NCBI GenBank assembly: GCA_016787785.1
Contig: JAEUTO010000014.1
Coordinates: 124,001 to 188,000 of the forward strand
Source: Bacteroidia bacterium
GTDB lineage: Bacteria > Bacteroidota > Bacteroidia > B-17B0 > Aurantibacillaceae
Reading direction: 5' to 3'
DNA: 64,000 nucleotides
Below, one piece after another: positions 35,725 to 45,253 of the stretch (position 1 is its first letter; every line of letters begins with the position of its first letter). Both the position numbers and the translations under genes were made by a program. The notes beneath the pieces are model-generated. The model worked only from the letters and a program-made list of their open reading frames with translations, did not search any database and was not told the origin of the DNA.

Positions 35725-37056
35725 TTAGTCCCTCAACCAATCTGTATTTGCCCAAACCATTAAACCCAACACAAGAAATAAACCAACATTATTAGCGTAA
35801 TAAATTACTTTATCAGATACTTTTTTACCTGTAACCATTTCCCATAAAATAAACATAATGTAACCACCATCTAACATTGGGATAGGTAAAAAATTCATAA
35901 ATGCCAATGCTAAAGATAAAAAGCCTGTAAACAACCAAAAAGACTGCCAATTCCAGGTAGCGTTCATTTGTTGCACCATAGTATAAAAACCGCCCACTTT
36001 TTTATGCGCTTCTTTAACAGTAAATATTACTACAATTTGTTTTGCCTGCATAACTATTTGCTCCATGCCGTCTTTTATACCTTGTACAAACGCTTCACCA
36101 ATACCAAATTTTTGTTTTTCAAGATTAATTTCGGTTACGGAGGTTTGGTTAGCCCCCATGATTCCTATATCACTAACTTGACTAGAAGTTTTTACGGTAT
36201 CATTACCTCTTAAAATTGTTAGATTTACTTTTTTTGACTTATTTTTTATTAATTCAAATTGTAATTCATCAATAAAATGTGTTGGAATATTATTCACGGC
36301 AATTATTCTATCATCTTTTTTGATATCTGCATTTGCGGCAAAACTTGTACTGTCCAAACTTTCAACTTTTGGTATCCAGCGAGCGGAAACAAATGATGAT
36401 TTTTTTATGCGTTTTAAGATCTTAGAACGGTCTTCGTCGTTAACGGGTAAAGAGAATTTTTTTCCGTCAGCGTGCACCCCCTCAATAGTGCTAACACCAT
36501 TCATGATAATTTCTAAGGGAATGCGATTAATAGACCTAACAGGTGCTCCATCTAAAGAGGTAACAAAATCACCATTTCTTAAGCCCATTTCGTACGCAGA
36601 ACTATCTACAATTAAGCCATAAGGAATATTTGTAATAGGCAAAGTATCTTTTCCCCAAACAAATAAAACCATCCAAAAAATTAAGATCCCTAAAACAAAA
36701 TTTACAATGATACCACCCATCATTACCAATAAACGCTGCCACGCTGGTTTACTACGCAGTTCCCAAGGTTCAGCCGGTTTATCGATCATTGTTTTATCCA
36801 TTTGCTCATCTACCATACCGGCAATTTGCACATAGCCACCAAAAGGGAACCAGCCTATGCCATATTCCGTATCACCGATCTTCTTTTTGATCAGAGCAAA
36901 ATTCATGATATTGGCAAAGGGGAATAAAAAATCGAAGAATAAATAGAATTTATCTACACGGCATTTAAATCTTTTGGCAAACCAAAAGTGACCAAATTCG
37001 TGAAGGGTTACAAGTATTGTAAGACTTAAAAATAACTGAGCAATTTTAATAAACAT
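35725..37056 (-). CDS. rseP: RIP metalloprotease RseP (site-2 protease)
   Basis: 443 residues, inner membrane. The zinc site HEFGH (His 19, Glu 20, His 23) lies in the first TM helix and the third ligand region is FLPIPMLDGGYIMF near the C-terminus. Two PDZ-like domains lie between (GLRNGDFVTSLDGAP and ANADIKKDDRIIAVNN). It cleaves TM segments of anti-sigma factors or signal remnants. ATG at 37056, 121 bases after dxr on the same strand; dxr-rseP adjacency is common in Bacteria. Confidence 0.94.
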   Translation of the reverse strand: MFIKIAQLFLSLTILVTLHEFGHFWFAKRFKCRVDKFYLFFDFLFPFANIMNFALIKKKIGDTEYGIGWFPFGGYVQIAGMVDEQMDKTMIDKPAEPWELRSKPAWQRLLVMMGGIIVNFVLGILIFWMVLFVWGKDTLPITNIPYGLIVDSSAYEMGLRNGDFVTSLDGAPVRSINRIPLEIIMNGVSTIEGVHADGKKFSLPVNDEDRSKILKRIKKSSFVSARWIPKVESLDSTSFAANADIKKDDRIIAVNNIPTHFIDELQFELIKNKSKKVNLTILRGNDTVKTSSQVSDIGIMGANQTSVTEINLEKQKFGIGEAFVQGIKDGMEQIVMQAKQIVVIFTVKEAHKKVGGFYTMVQQMNATWNWQSFWLFTGFLSLALAFMNFLPIPMLDGGYIMFILWEMVTGKKVSDKVIYYANNVGLFLVLGLMVWANTDWLRD

Positions 37057-37177
37057 AGTATGGTTTTAATTTTAGTAACCAATTACAGTTTTAGTTGTAA
37101 TTAATTAAGCAGCTAAAGTTACAGTAATTTGGGCGGGTTTTAAAGGAAAAAGTGCTGTTTTAAGTATTATTATGAAC

Positions 37178-38332
37178 TTATAACTGTTGGTTGGCCAAAA
37201 GCCTTGCTTCCTTGTCGCAGTCAATATATTGCTGGTAGTCAGGGTTTTTAATGTACTGGCATTTTTCCATAGTATTACCAACAACATCACTCATTTGCAA
37301 AAAGCCTATTTTATCTTCTAAAAAGGCCTGCACAGCTACCTCGTTGGCCGCATTTAATACACAAGGCATATTGCCACCTTTTTCCATCGCACTGAAGGCT
37401 AATTTAAGGTTTGTAAATGTATCCAGGTCAGGCTTCTCAAAGGTTAATTGGGGGTAATTTAAAAAATCAAACCGCGGGAATTTATTTTTTATCCTATTCG
37501 GAAAACCGATAGCATATTGTATTGGTAATTTCATATCCGGCAAACCCATTTGAGCTTTCATACTACCATCTTCAAACTGAACGATACTATGTATAATACT
37601 TTGCGGATGAACGATCACATCAATTTTTGAAGGCTCCAGATTAAACAACCATTTTGCTTCTATTACCTCCAAGCCTTTATTCATAAGGCTTGCAGAATCT
37701 ATGGTGATCTTCGCGCCCATGGTCCAGTTGGGGTGTTTTAATGCCTGCGCCTTTGTAACTTGTATAAGATCTTTACGTGTTTTGCCTCTAAAAGGGCCCC
37801 CACTGGCGGTTAAATAGATCTTCTCGATCTTATTTTCCCATTCGCCTGCAAGACATTGAAAAATGGCAGAGTGTTCACTATCTACAGGATAAATATTTAC
37901 GGCATTCTCCAAAGCCAGTCGGGTAACCAGTTCGCCGGCAACAACCAATGTTTCTTTATTGGCAAGCGCAATTTGTTTTTTGTGCTTAATGGCATTAATG
38001 GTAGAGGCAAGGCCCGCATAACCAACAACAGCAGCCAATACAAGATCGATGGTCTCCATTTCAACAATTTGTTCAACGGCTTTTGCGCCGGCAAATACTT
38101 TAATATCTGATGCGCTTAAGGCTTCCTTTACCTGTTTGTATTTTGTTTCGTCGGCAATTACAACAGCGTTTGGATTAAATTCTAAAGCCTGCTTAATTAA
38201 AAGGTCGGCATTGCTATTAGCAACTAAAACCTCTGCAACAAAATGGTCAGGGTTCTCTTTTATAACTTCCAGGGCTTGTGTACCAATACTTCCGGTGCTA
38301 CCAATAATAGCTATGTTCTTCTTTTTTTCCAA
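37178..38332 (-). CDS. dxr: 1-deoxy-D-xylulose 5-phosphate reductoisomerase
   Basis: Converts DXP to MEP with NADPH; second step of the non-mevalonate isoprenoid pathway. NADPH motif IAIIGSTGSIGTQALEVI at the N-terminus, metal/substrate residues in YPVDSEHSAIFQCL, TASGGPFRG, SLMNKGLEVIEA and HPQSIIHS. I choose the TTG at 38332 (EKKKNIAIIG), giving 384 residues, the usual length; the frame is open to another TTG at 38353, which adds LIIALEL. No ATG is available. Confidence 0.93.
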   Translation of the reverse strand: MEKKKNIAIIGSTGSIGTQALEVIKENPDHFVAEVLVANSNADLLIKQALEFNPNAVVIADETKYKQVKEALSASDIKVFAGAKAVEQIVEMETIDLVLAAVVGYAGLASTINAIKHKKQIALANKETLVVAGELVTRLALENAVNIYPVDSEHSAIFQCLAGEWENKIEKIYLTASGGPFRGKTRKDLIQVTKAQALKHPNWTMGAKITIDSASLMNKGLEVIEAKWLFNLEPSKIDVIVHPQSIIHSIVQFEDGSMKAQMGLPDMKLPIQYAIGFPNRIKNKFPRFDFLNYPQLTFEKPDLDTFTNLKLAFSAMEKGGNMPCVLNAANEVAVQAFLEDKIGFLQMSDVVGNTMEKCQYIKNPDYQQYIDCDKEARLLANQQL

Positions 38333-38414
38333 TTCAAGTGCAATAATCAACAAAATTTTTTAGCTGTTAAAACTATTTTTTGCACAATGAATAATCAATT
38401 GTAAATTTGGCCTG

Positions 38415-38594
38415 TCTTAAGGGGTGCTTTTCATGATTTAAGATTGATGATATAAGATTTAAGATTGAATAATAAACAATCTAAAATCTGACTTCTAAAT
38501 TCATAAATCAGGAAGGCTGAGATTAAACCCGTTAACAGTTTACGCCAAACGTTGCTGTTAAACACCTGAACAGGATAATGCCTGCGGAGGGAAA
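38415..38594 (+). ncRNA. TPP (THI-box) riboswitch with long P3 arm
   Basis: The conserved thi-box parts occur in order: GGGGTGC (38421-38427), GGCTGAGAT (38515-38523), ACCCG (38528-38531 region), ACCTGAACAGGATAATG (38564-38580) and CCTGCGGAGGGAA (38581-38593). A side stem AACAG/CTGTT lies between ACCCG and ACCTGA. P3, normally a short arm, is about 87 nt here and contains its own inverted repeat (AGATTTAAGATTG with CAATCTAAAATCT). Senses thiamin pyrophosphate and very probably controls the receptor gene 59 bases downstream. Confidence 0.93.
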
Positions 38595-38652
38595 ACAATT
38601 AAAATAACACATGCCCCACGTGTTGTTATGTTTAATTAAAAAAAATAAAAAA

Positions 38653-41100
38653 ATGAACAAAAAGTTATTGGCAAAGACCTTCTTTGCAACCGCGTTCTTT
38701 AGCCTGGCTAAAGTAAGCGCGCAACACAGTATTTCGGGCACTGTTAAGACCGATAAAGGCGAAACCGTGCCATTTGCAGTAGTTGGGTTAAAGAACACAC
38801 AGCTTTCTGCCACAACCAATTCAGAAGGCGTTTTTAAATTCAAGAACGTAAAAGATGAAACTTACATTCTTATTACAAGATGTTTAGGCTTTCGAGAGCG
38901 TATTGATACAGTAATTGTTAGTGCTGACGTAGTTGTTGATCCTCAACTGACGCAATCAAACAAACAATTGGATGAAGTGGTTGTAAATGCTACACGCGTT
39001 GACAAAAATAATGGCATGGCTTTTAGCAATATTGATGCAGAAGCGTTGAAAAAACAAAACCTTGGGCAGGATGCTCCATACATGTTGAATCAGTTGCCAA
39101 GCGTGGTTGTTAACTCTGATGCCGGTGCCGGTGTAGGTTACACAGGAATTAGAATAAGAGGTTCGGATGGTACGCGCATAAACGTAACTATTAACGGCGT
39201 ACCGGTTAACGATGCAGAATCGCAGGGAACTTTTTTTGTGAACATGCCCGACTTTGTTTCTAGCACAAACAACATTCAGGTGCAACGTGGAGTAGGGGCT
39301 TCAAGTAATGGAGCCGGAGCTTTTGGCGCAAGTATTAATTTTCAAACAAACGAGTTAAAAGATAAGCCCTATGCTAATGTAATTTCAACAGCGGGTTCAT
39401 TTGATACTTATAGAAATACTTTAGCTGCCGGTACTGGGTTATTGAATGATAAATTTACATTGGATGCAAGAGCCTCAAGCATTACAAGTAATGGATACAT
39501 CGATCGCGCAAGATCAAATCTACAATCCTATTATTTAGCCGGAGGCTATTACGGTAAAAAAACAGTTATAAAATTAATTAATTTTTTAGGGCAGGAAAAA
39601 ACGTACCAGGCCTGGTATTATGTGCCGGAAGATTCTATAAAAAAAGGGAACAGAACCTATAATCCCGCTGGAGAATATTATGATGCTAATGGAAAGGTAC
39701 ATTATTATAAGAATGAGACCGATAATTACAAACAAAATAATTTCCAGTTGCATTTTATACATCAGGTAAATTCAAGAACTAGTTTTAATATAACTGGTCA
39801 TTACACAAAAGGAAAAGGCTATTACGAACAATATAAACAAAGCCAAAGCTTTGGATCTTACCACATGGAAGAGCCTATTTTGGCTTTAAATGATTCAACT
39901 AATTTAACCATCACATCAACTGATCTTATTCGTCGTTTATGGTTAGACAATGATTTTGCTGGTGGTATCTTTAATTTTAACTATACACCTAATTCGCAAT
40001 TAGCATTTACTATTGGCGGTGGCTATAACTCTTACTTTGGAAGACATTTTGGACGAGTGATGTGGGCACAATATGCTTCTAATTCGGAGATCGATCATCA
40101 ATACTATTTTCAAACTGCAAATAAGAACGACGGTAATATTTACTTTAAAACAAATTATAAACCGGTATCAAATTTTAATGTTTTTGTTGATCTGCAGGTT
40201 AGAAATGTGGATCATCGCTTTTTAGGCTTCGTTGATTCGTTAGCGACAGAAACTAAATTACAAAACCAGACCTATTCTTTCTTTAATCCAAAACTTGGTT
40301 TAAGTTATGATATAAACACACATTTAAATATGTACGCTTCTTTTGCTATTGCAAATAAAGAACCTAACCGAAACGATTTTGTGCAGAGTGCACCAAATAG
40401 TCGCCCGAAGCCGGAGCAATTAATGGATATAGAAGCGGGTGCAAAATACACGGTAAAGAATTTTTATTTTGCAGCCAATATTTATGATATGGAGTATAAG
40501 GACCAATTGGTTTTAAATGGCAAGGTAAATAACGTTGGGGCCTATAACCGCGTTAATGTAGCGAGTAGCTATAGGAGAGGAATAGAGATTGAAGCTAATG
40601 CCAACATTGGCAAATATTTTGCAATTGGTGGAAATGTAACTATATCGCAAAATAAAATAAATAATTTTGTTGATTATACCGATAGCAGCGATGCTGCATA
40701 CACAGTTTTTACCCAGTACAAAAAAGAATATAAGAATACTGATATTTCTTTTTCACCAAACGAAATCTCATCTATCTTTTTTGTTATTAAGCCTGTAAAA
40801 AACCTTGAGATCACTTTTATGAATAAATATGTTGGTCGCCAGTTCCTTGATAATACAACTAATATTAAGCGCAGTATTGCACCCTATTATGTAACCGATG
40901 CGCGATTGAACTATACCATTAAAACAAAATTGATACCTGAAATTGGAATACTGTTTGCGGTATATAATGTGTTTAGCTCAAAGTATGAAACAAATGGATA
41001 TACGTATAGCTATTATACAGATGCAGACCTTAATACGTTTAATTATAAGGCGCCTGCAGCACCAATACATTTTTTGGGTGGGATCAGTTTAAAGTTTTAA
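38653..41100 (+). CDS. TPP-regulated TonB-dependent receptor (thiamin-related uptake)
   Basis: 815 residues from ATG 38653, chosen for its signal peptide MNKKLLAKTFFATAFFSLAKVSAQ; the in-frame ATG at 38611 lies in a leader hairpin. Domains: carboxypeptidase-regulatory-like (25-100, ISGTVKTDKGETVPFAVVGL), plug (about 120-230, GYTGIRIRGSDGTRINVTINGVPV), then barrel ending GGISLKF. The TPP riboswitch in front implies import of thiamin or a precursor across the outer membrane, as known for omr1-type receptors of Bacteroidota. No inner-membrane thiamin transporter (PnuT/TenA type) follows; a terminator comes next. Confidence 0.9.
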   Translation: MNKKLLAKTFFATAFFSLAKVSAQHSISGTVKTDKGETVPFAVVGLKNTQLSATTNSEGVFKFKNVKDETYILITRCLGFRERIDTVIVSADVVVDPQLTQSNKQLDEVVVNATRVDKNNGMAFSNIDAEALKKQNLGQDAPYMLNQLPSVVVNSDAGAGVGYTGIRIRGSDGTRINVTINGVPVNDAESQGTFFVNMPDFVSSTNNIQVQRGVGASSNGAGAFGASINFQTNELKDKPYANVISTAGSFDTYRNTLAAGTGLLNDKFTLDARASSITSNGYIDRARSNLQSYYLAGGYYGKKTVIKLINFLGQEKTYQAWYYVPEDSIKKGNRTYNPAGEYYDANGKVHYYKNETDNYKQNNFQLHFIHQVNSRTSFNITGHYTKGKGYYEQYKQSQSFGSYHMEEPILALNDSTNLTITSTDLIRRLWLDNDFAGGIFNFNYTPNSQLAFTIGGGYNSYFGRHFGRVMWAQYASNSEIDHQYYFQTANKNDGNIYFKTNYKPVSNFNVFVDLQVRNVDHRFLGFVDSLATETKLQNQTYSFFNPKLGLSYDINTHLNMYASFAIANKEPNRNDFVQSAPNSRPKPEQLMDIEAGAKYTVKNFYFAANIYDMEYKDQLVLNGKVNNVGAYNRVNVASSYRRGIEIEANANIGKYFAIGGNVTISQNKINNFVDYTDSSDAAYTVFTQYKKEYKNTDISFSPNEISSIFFVIKPVKNLEITFMNKYVGRQFLDNTTNIKRSIAPYYVTDARLNYTIKTKLIPEIGILFAVYNVFSSKYETNGYTYSYYTDADLNTFNYKAPAAPIHFLGGISLKF

Positions 41101-41120
41101 TAACAAGATCCAAATAAAAA

Positions 41121-41143
41121 AGTCCCGGTTATTTGCCGGGACT
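41121..41143 (+). terminator. Intrinsic terminator after the TPP-regulated receptor
   Basis: AGTCCCGG (41121-41128), a 7-nt loop and CCGGGACT (41136-41143), perfect 8-bp stem between an A-run and a T-rich stretch. It could serve both the receptor gene and the convergent protease gene. Confidence 0.85.
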
Positions 41144-41164
41144 TCTCTTTTAATTACTTCTAGC

Positions 41165-43258
41165 TTATTTAATGTCGTTAATTACGTTGGTTGCTTCGTA
41201 AATATAAATGTCTTTTGTAACATTTTTAACCCATTTGTTCTCGCGGTTCAAGCGGGTTGTATCGCTTCCAAATTTGGCAACATCATCGCTCAATAGTTGT
41301 CCTGAAAAGCCTTTTATTTCTTTTTTCAGTTCATCGTATTTTTTATTTTGTTCTCGTAATTGTTTTTGTTCAGCTCTGAATTTTTCAAGATTCAAACTAT
41401 ATTTAGTATCGTCTCTCTTAGATTTTACTTCTTTAGCTTGTGACTCGATCAAATTGAATTGAGAACTTTTTTTAACGCGAGCCTGACTATTCTTGATCAC
41501 AGAAGAATAATTGATGTTCTTGAACTCTACGTAATCTGCTTTTGGTATCTCATCCCAAGGCATTGGATTATCCATTTCTTTTTCGCCAAGATCTATAAAT
41601 TCATATGGGTCTGGCAATAACACGTCAGGCATTACACCTTTTAATTGCGTTGCACCACCATTTATACGATAAAATTTTTGTTGTGTGATCTTTACTTGTC
41701 CAACCGGTTTAATAGTATCAAATTGCGGTAATAAAAAATTATCAAGGTCAACAAAAGACTGAACCGTTCCTTTACCAAAACTTTGTGTGCCAATAATTAC
41801 GCCGCGTTTGTAATCTTGTATTGCAGCAGCTAAGATCTCACTCGCACTGGCACTGTTATGGTTTACCATAATGGTTAACGGTCCATCCCAAACAACATCC
41901 GGCGCTCTGTCTTCCATTACATTGCGCATATTGTTCTTGCCTTGTACTTGTACAACAGGCCCTTTAGGGAAGAATAAACCTGCCATCATTACAACCTCCT
42001 GTAAAGATCCGCCACCGTTATCGCGAAGATCGATAATGATGCCCTTTACATTTTGTTTCTTTAGTTTTTCAATCTCTTTGCGCATGTCGTTCGAGCATCC
42101 ACGGGCGCCTGTACGGGTGAAGTCTGTGTAAAAAGATGGTAAATAAATATAACCGATCTTATTTTTGTTTTCAAGAACAGCACTCTTAGCAAAAGTTTCT
42201 TCAATCTCAATAACATCTCTAATAATTGGAATAACTTTAATAGTGTTATCGGTTTTTTTAACGGTCAATCTTACTTCCGTTCCTTTTTTACCCTTAATAT
42301 GTTCAATGGCCTCATCCATATCCATGTTGGTAATGTCAACTGGTTCTTTAACACCTTCACCAACTTTCATAATATGATCGCCTTTTTTTAATTCGCCTTG
42401 TTTGTAACTCGGACTTCCAACAATAATTTCACTAACGATCAAAGCACCTTCTTTAGATTCTAAACGGGCGCCAATGCCTTCAAACTGGCCGCTCATTATC
42501 TGGTCAAATTTCTTTTTCTCTTTAGGGGCAAAGTATTCTGTGTGCGGATCATAAACGCCGGTAATTGCGTTTGCAAATGTTGAAAAACGTTCGCGCGGTG
42601 TAATTTTATTTAAGCGTTTGAACCAGTCTTCATTTGCTTTTAAAGTTTTACGTCTTGCTTCAACTTCTAAAGTATCAATCGATTTTACTTTGTACGCCGT
42701 ATCTTTCTTTTCAATCGCTTTCTCCTGTCTGTCAAGCATTTCGTCTAAGCGTAGTAAAACCTGATACTTGATCATTTTACGCCATTCATTCTTTAGATCA
42801 GCTTCTGATTTTGAATAAACGGTTTTTTCATAATCGGTTTCGTATTCTTCATCAGTAGTAAAATCAATAGGCTTTGATAAGATCTCTTTACTCCAGTTTT
42901 CTTTTTCTTTTAAACGTTTGTTGTAAATATCAATTGACTTGGCATAAAAATCATGACGTTGGTTCAATAACTGATCGTCAATGTCGCGGCGAGATTTTGC
43001 CAGTTCATCAATATCACTTTGTAGCAAGAATTTTTTATTGTAATCTAACCGCTTAATATAAAGCTCAAACACTTTTTCACTAAAAGCGTCGTCTAATTTT
43101 ACAGGGGCGTAATGGTTTTGATTTAAACTTCCGAAAAGTAACTCAAAAATAACATCGTTCTTATCAAAAACGTACTTAAAGAACGTAAATGATGAAAGAA
43201 TAATAACCCCAACAAGTATAACTGTTTTGGTGGTTATTTTATTTATTAATTTTTGCAT
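41165..43258 (-). CDS. prc: Tail-specific (C-terminal processing) serine protease
   Basis: 697 residues, periplasmic. A TM/signal anchor (about 12-30), the Tsp N-terminal helical region, a PDZ domain (about 245-340, GIGARLESKEGALIVSEI, GELKKGDHIMKV) and an S41 peptidase core with the Ser-Lys dyad (NHNSASASEILAAAI with the Ser, then IGTQSFGKGTVQSF with the Lys). The C-terminal helical region is of the DUF3340 type. It degrades or processes envelope proteins from their C-termini. ATG at 43258. Confidence 0.94.
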   Translation of the reverse strand: MQKLINKITTKTVILVGVIILSSFTFFKYVFDKNDVIFELLFGSLNQNHYAPVKLDDAFSEKVFELYIKRLDYNKKFLLQSDIDELAKSRRDIDDQLLNQRHDFYAKSIDIYNKRLKEKENWSKEILSKPIDFTTDEEYETDYEKTVYSKSEADLKNEWRKMIKYQVLLRLDEMLDRQEKAIEKKDTAYKVKSIDTLEVEARRKTLKANEDWFKRLNKITPRERFSTFANAITGVYDPHTEYFAPKEKKKFDQIMSGQFEGIGARLESKEGALIVSEIIVGSPSYKQGELKKGDHIMKVGEGVKEPVDITNMDMDEAIEHIKGKKGTEVRLTVKKTDNTIKVIPIIRDVIEIEETFAKSAVLENKNKIGYIYLPSFYTDFTRTGARGCSNDMRKEIEKLKKQNVKGIIIDLRDNGGGSLQEVVMMAGLFFPKGPVVQVQGKNNMRNVMEDRAPDVVWDGPLTIMVNHNSASASEILAAAIQDYKRGVIIGTQSFGKGTVQSFVDLDNFLLPQFDTIKPVGQVKITQQKFYRINGGATQLKGVMPDVLLPDPYEFIDLGEKEMDNPMPWDEIPKADYVEFKNINYSSVIKNSQARVKKSSQFNLIESQAKEVKSKRDDTKYSLNLEKFRAEQKQLREQNKKYDELKKEIKGFSGQLLSDDVAKFGSDTTRLNRENKWVKNVTKDIYIYEATNVINDIK

Positions 43259-43397
43259 ATGTACAAATTTAAATTTTTAATACGTAATATCATATTGCAC
43301 AATCATATATTTTGCCATACTTGCTAAAAACTTGTTTAAATATTGTTAAATGTAAATTACGCAGGAATGCTATATTTAGCGGGTAATAAAGATAATT

Positions 43398-44453
43398 ATG
43401 ATAGATTTTTCACGTGCGGAACTAACACATTTTTGTGTGCATTTTGTTGGTAACAAAGGGCTGGGAGAAGAGCTGACATTGAGCGACAAAGTATTTAAAT
43501 TTAAGGACGATTTTGTAAAAGATACCGTTTTACGCTACTTTTTAAGTCCTTTTAAAACCGATATTTACTACCAGTTCAAAGGTAAAGTGGATGTTTCTTT
43601 GGCGAGTGTTGCCAACGCCTGCGAAGACCTTTTTACCGACCAAAAAGAGTTTGTAAAACAGAGCAAAAAGGTTGCAAAACAGCTTTACGATCAAAGCATA
43701 CACCCCAAGATAAAAGGCGGAGAATTTTACACGTGTTTCTTTAAAGATGCAGTTGTTGACGGCGAATTATGCAATGCTATAGGCTTTTTTAAGACCGAGA
43801 ATAAAGAAACGTACCTGAAAGTTTATCAGCACGTTGACAATTTTGACATAGACTGCGATAATGGCATAAATATTAATAAGCTTGACAAAGGTTGCGTAGT
43901 ATTTGAAACCGACAAAAAGAATGGTTATAAACTAAGCATTATTGATACCAATAACCGAAACGCTGAGTGCGCGCTGTACTGGGAGGAGGACTTTTTAAAC
44001 GCTACAATTAAACCAAATGCCTATTACCATACCAAAAACTTTATTGATACTTCACGTGGCTTTTGCGAGCAAATTCTTACTGAAGAGAATAATGTGAACA
44101 AGCAGGATCAAATGATGATGCTTAACAAAAGTACCTCTTACTTTAAGGAAAAAGACAGGTTTGACATTAAGGACTTTGAAAAAGAAGTTTTGGTAGAGCC
44201 AGAACTTATAGGTGCCTTTAAAGAGTACCGCAAGGATTTTAGTAAAAAAATGGATCTTACAGCAATTGATGAATTTGATGTTTCGCAAACAGCGGTGAAG
44301 AAGAACCAAAAGTATATGCGTAGTGTGGTGAAACTGGATAAGAATTTTCACATCTACATTCATGCCCGCCACGACTATGTTGAGCGCGGTTACGACGAAG
44401 AAAAAGGTTTAAAATACTATAAGTTGTTTTACGTGAACGAAGAGCAGGGGTAG
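43398..44453 (+). CDS. Nucleoid-associated protein (NdpA/YejK family)
   Basis: 351-residue cytoplasmic protein of the YejK/NdpA family (37-kDa nucleoid-associated). Hallmarks are the opening AELTHFCVHFVGNKGLGE and the middle KIKGGEFYTCFFKDAVVDGE. The family is DNA-associated but its molecular role is not settled. ATG at 43398 after a TATATTTAG box. It converges with the META-domain gene with a 3-base gap. Confidence 0.82.
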   Translation: MIDFSRAELTHFCVHFVGNKGLGEELTLSDKVFKFKDDFVKDTVLRYFLSPFKTDIYYQFKGKVDVSLASVANACEDLFTDQKEFVKQSKKVAKQLYDQSIHPKIKGGEFYTCFFKDAVVDGELCNAIGFFKTENKETYLKVYQHVDNFDIDCDNGININKLDKGCVVFETDKKNGYKLSIIDTNNRNAECALYWEEDFLNATIKPNAYYHTKNFIDTSRGFCEQILTEENNVNKQDQMMMLNKSTSYFKEKDRFDIKDFEKEVLVEPELIGAFKEYRKDFSKKMDLTAIDEFDVSQTAVKKNQKYMRSVVKLDKNFHIYIHARHDYVERGYDEEKGLKYYKLFYVNEEQG

Positions 44454-44456
44454 AAC

Positions 44457-44870
44457 TTACTTGTCCTTTTCTATTTTTTTATGATAGGTAAAAAATACGT
44501 TACCTCCTTTGCTTAGTATAAGTGATTCACCGACTTGTTTAAATTCCATTTGCGTAAAATCCTTCATGATATAATCTTCTGCTTTAGAATCTTCGGGTTC
44601 GGTACATAAATTATCGCTTACTTGCATACCCCCTAAAAAAATTAACTTATTGCCGCTTATCTTGTATTTACCGGAAAAAGCGTTGCAACCATAACCGGAG
44701 TAAGTACTGTCGTTAAAATGTAGTATTGAATGATCGTGGTGTAAAGTAACGGTTGTGTTTTCTCTTTTATCTTCAATTTTGGTTAATACCCAGGTAACAT
44801 CTTTAATACTAGTTTGCGCTTTAAAAGATAAAACATTAAGGTTTATAAAGATCATTAAGATCAGTTTCAT
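44457..44870 (-). CDS. META domain (HslJ-like) exported protein
   Basis: 137 residues, signal peptide MKLILMIFINLNVLSFKAQ, then one META domain. The conserved sequence YGCNAFSGKYKISGNKLIFLG, with the Cys that pairs with a second Cys in SDNLCTEPEDS, is typical of HslJ-like proteins. The role is unknown; some are linked to heat shock and novobiocin tolerance. It follows a zinc-ribbon gene on the same strand. Confidence 0.82.
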   Translation of the reverse strand: MKLILMIFINLNVLSFKAQTSIKDVTWVLTKIEDKRENTTVTLHHDHSILHFNDSTYSGYGCNAFSGKYKISGNKLIFLGGMQVSDNLCTEPEDSKAEDYIMKDFTQMEFKQVGESLILSKGGNVFFTYHKKIEKDK

Positions 44871-44891
44871 TTCATCAAAAATTAAGCAGCA

Positions 44892-45251
44892 TTAACTCTC
44901 TGCTTTCTTTTTAACAATCAAAACCATGTTTTGTTCAAGTGGTAAATAACCGAATTCGTAACAATAGATGTATGTGTGGTTATTTTTTGTAGTGATCTGG
45001 TTGGTATAAAAATTAAAATTAAACCCTTTATCGATCAATTTTTGTTTGGCAATTTTAGTAGTATCGCCATGTAAACTTTCCTCTAATATTCTGCGGTTCT
45101 TGCGCAACGAATTATTAATATTTCTAACGTAATTATTCGTATCGCTGTTTACCTTATTATTAAAGGCATTGCGGCACATATCGCTGCAAAATTTCTTATC
45201 AATACGGCCCTTAATAATTTCACCGCATTCAGGACAAGTGCGTTTTTCCAT
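44892..45251 (-). CDS. Zinc-ribbon protein (DUF2116-like)
   Basis: 119 residues. The N-terminal four-cysteine ribbon CPECGEIIKGRIDKKFCSDMCRN matches small DUF2116-type proteins; a basic helical stretch and a beta-rich end (TYIYCYEFGYLPLEQNMVLIV) follow. No signal peptide. Begins 2 bases after the purK stop, so it is in the purK operon. Function unknown; a nucleic-acid or ribosome role is speculative. Confidence 0.75.
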   Translation of the reverse strand: MEKRTCPECGEIIKGRIDKKFCSDMCRNAFNNKVNSDTNNYVRNINNSLRKNRRILEESLHGDTTKIAKQKLIDKGFNFNFYTNQITTKNNHTYIYCYEFGYLPLEQNMVLIVKKKAES

Positions 45252-45253
45252 AA

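Noticed and set aside
37105-37290. Short leftward ORF past the 3' end of dxr
   Set aside because: It overlaps dxr in another frame with no family match.
38611-38652. In-frame ATG upstream of the thiamin receptor
   Set aside because: It lies in a leader hairpin and adds 14 residues before a perfect signal peptide.
38532-38843. Leftward ORF of 103 codons over the riboswitch and receptor start
   Set aside because: Antisense to the TPP riboswitch and the receptor; sequence is a shadow.
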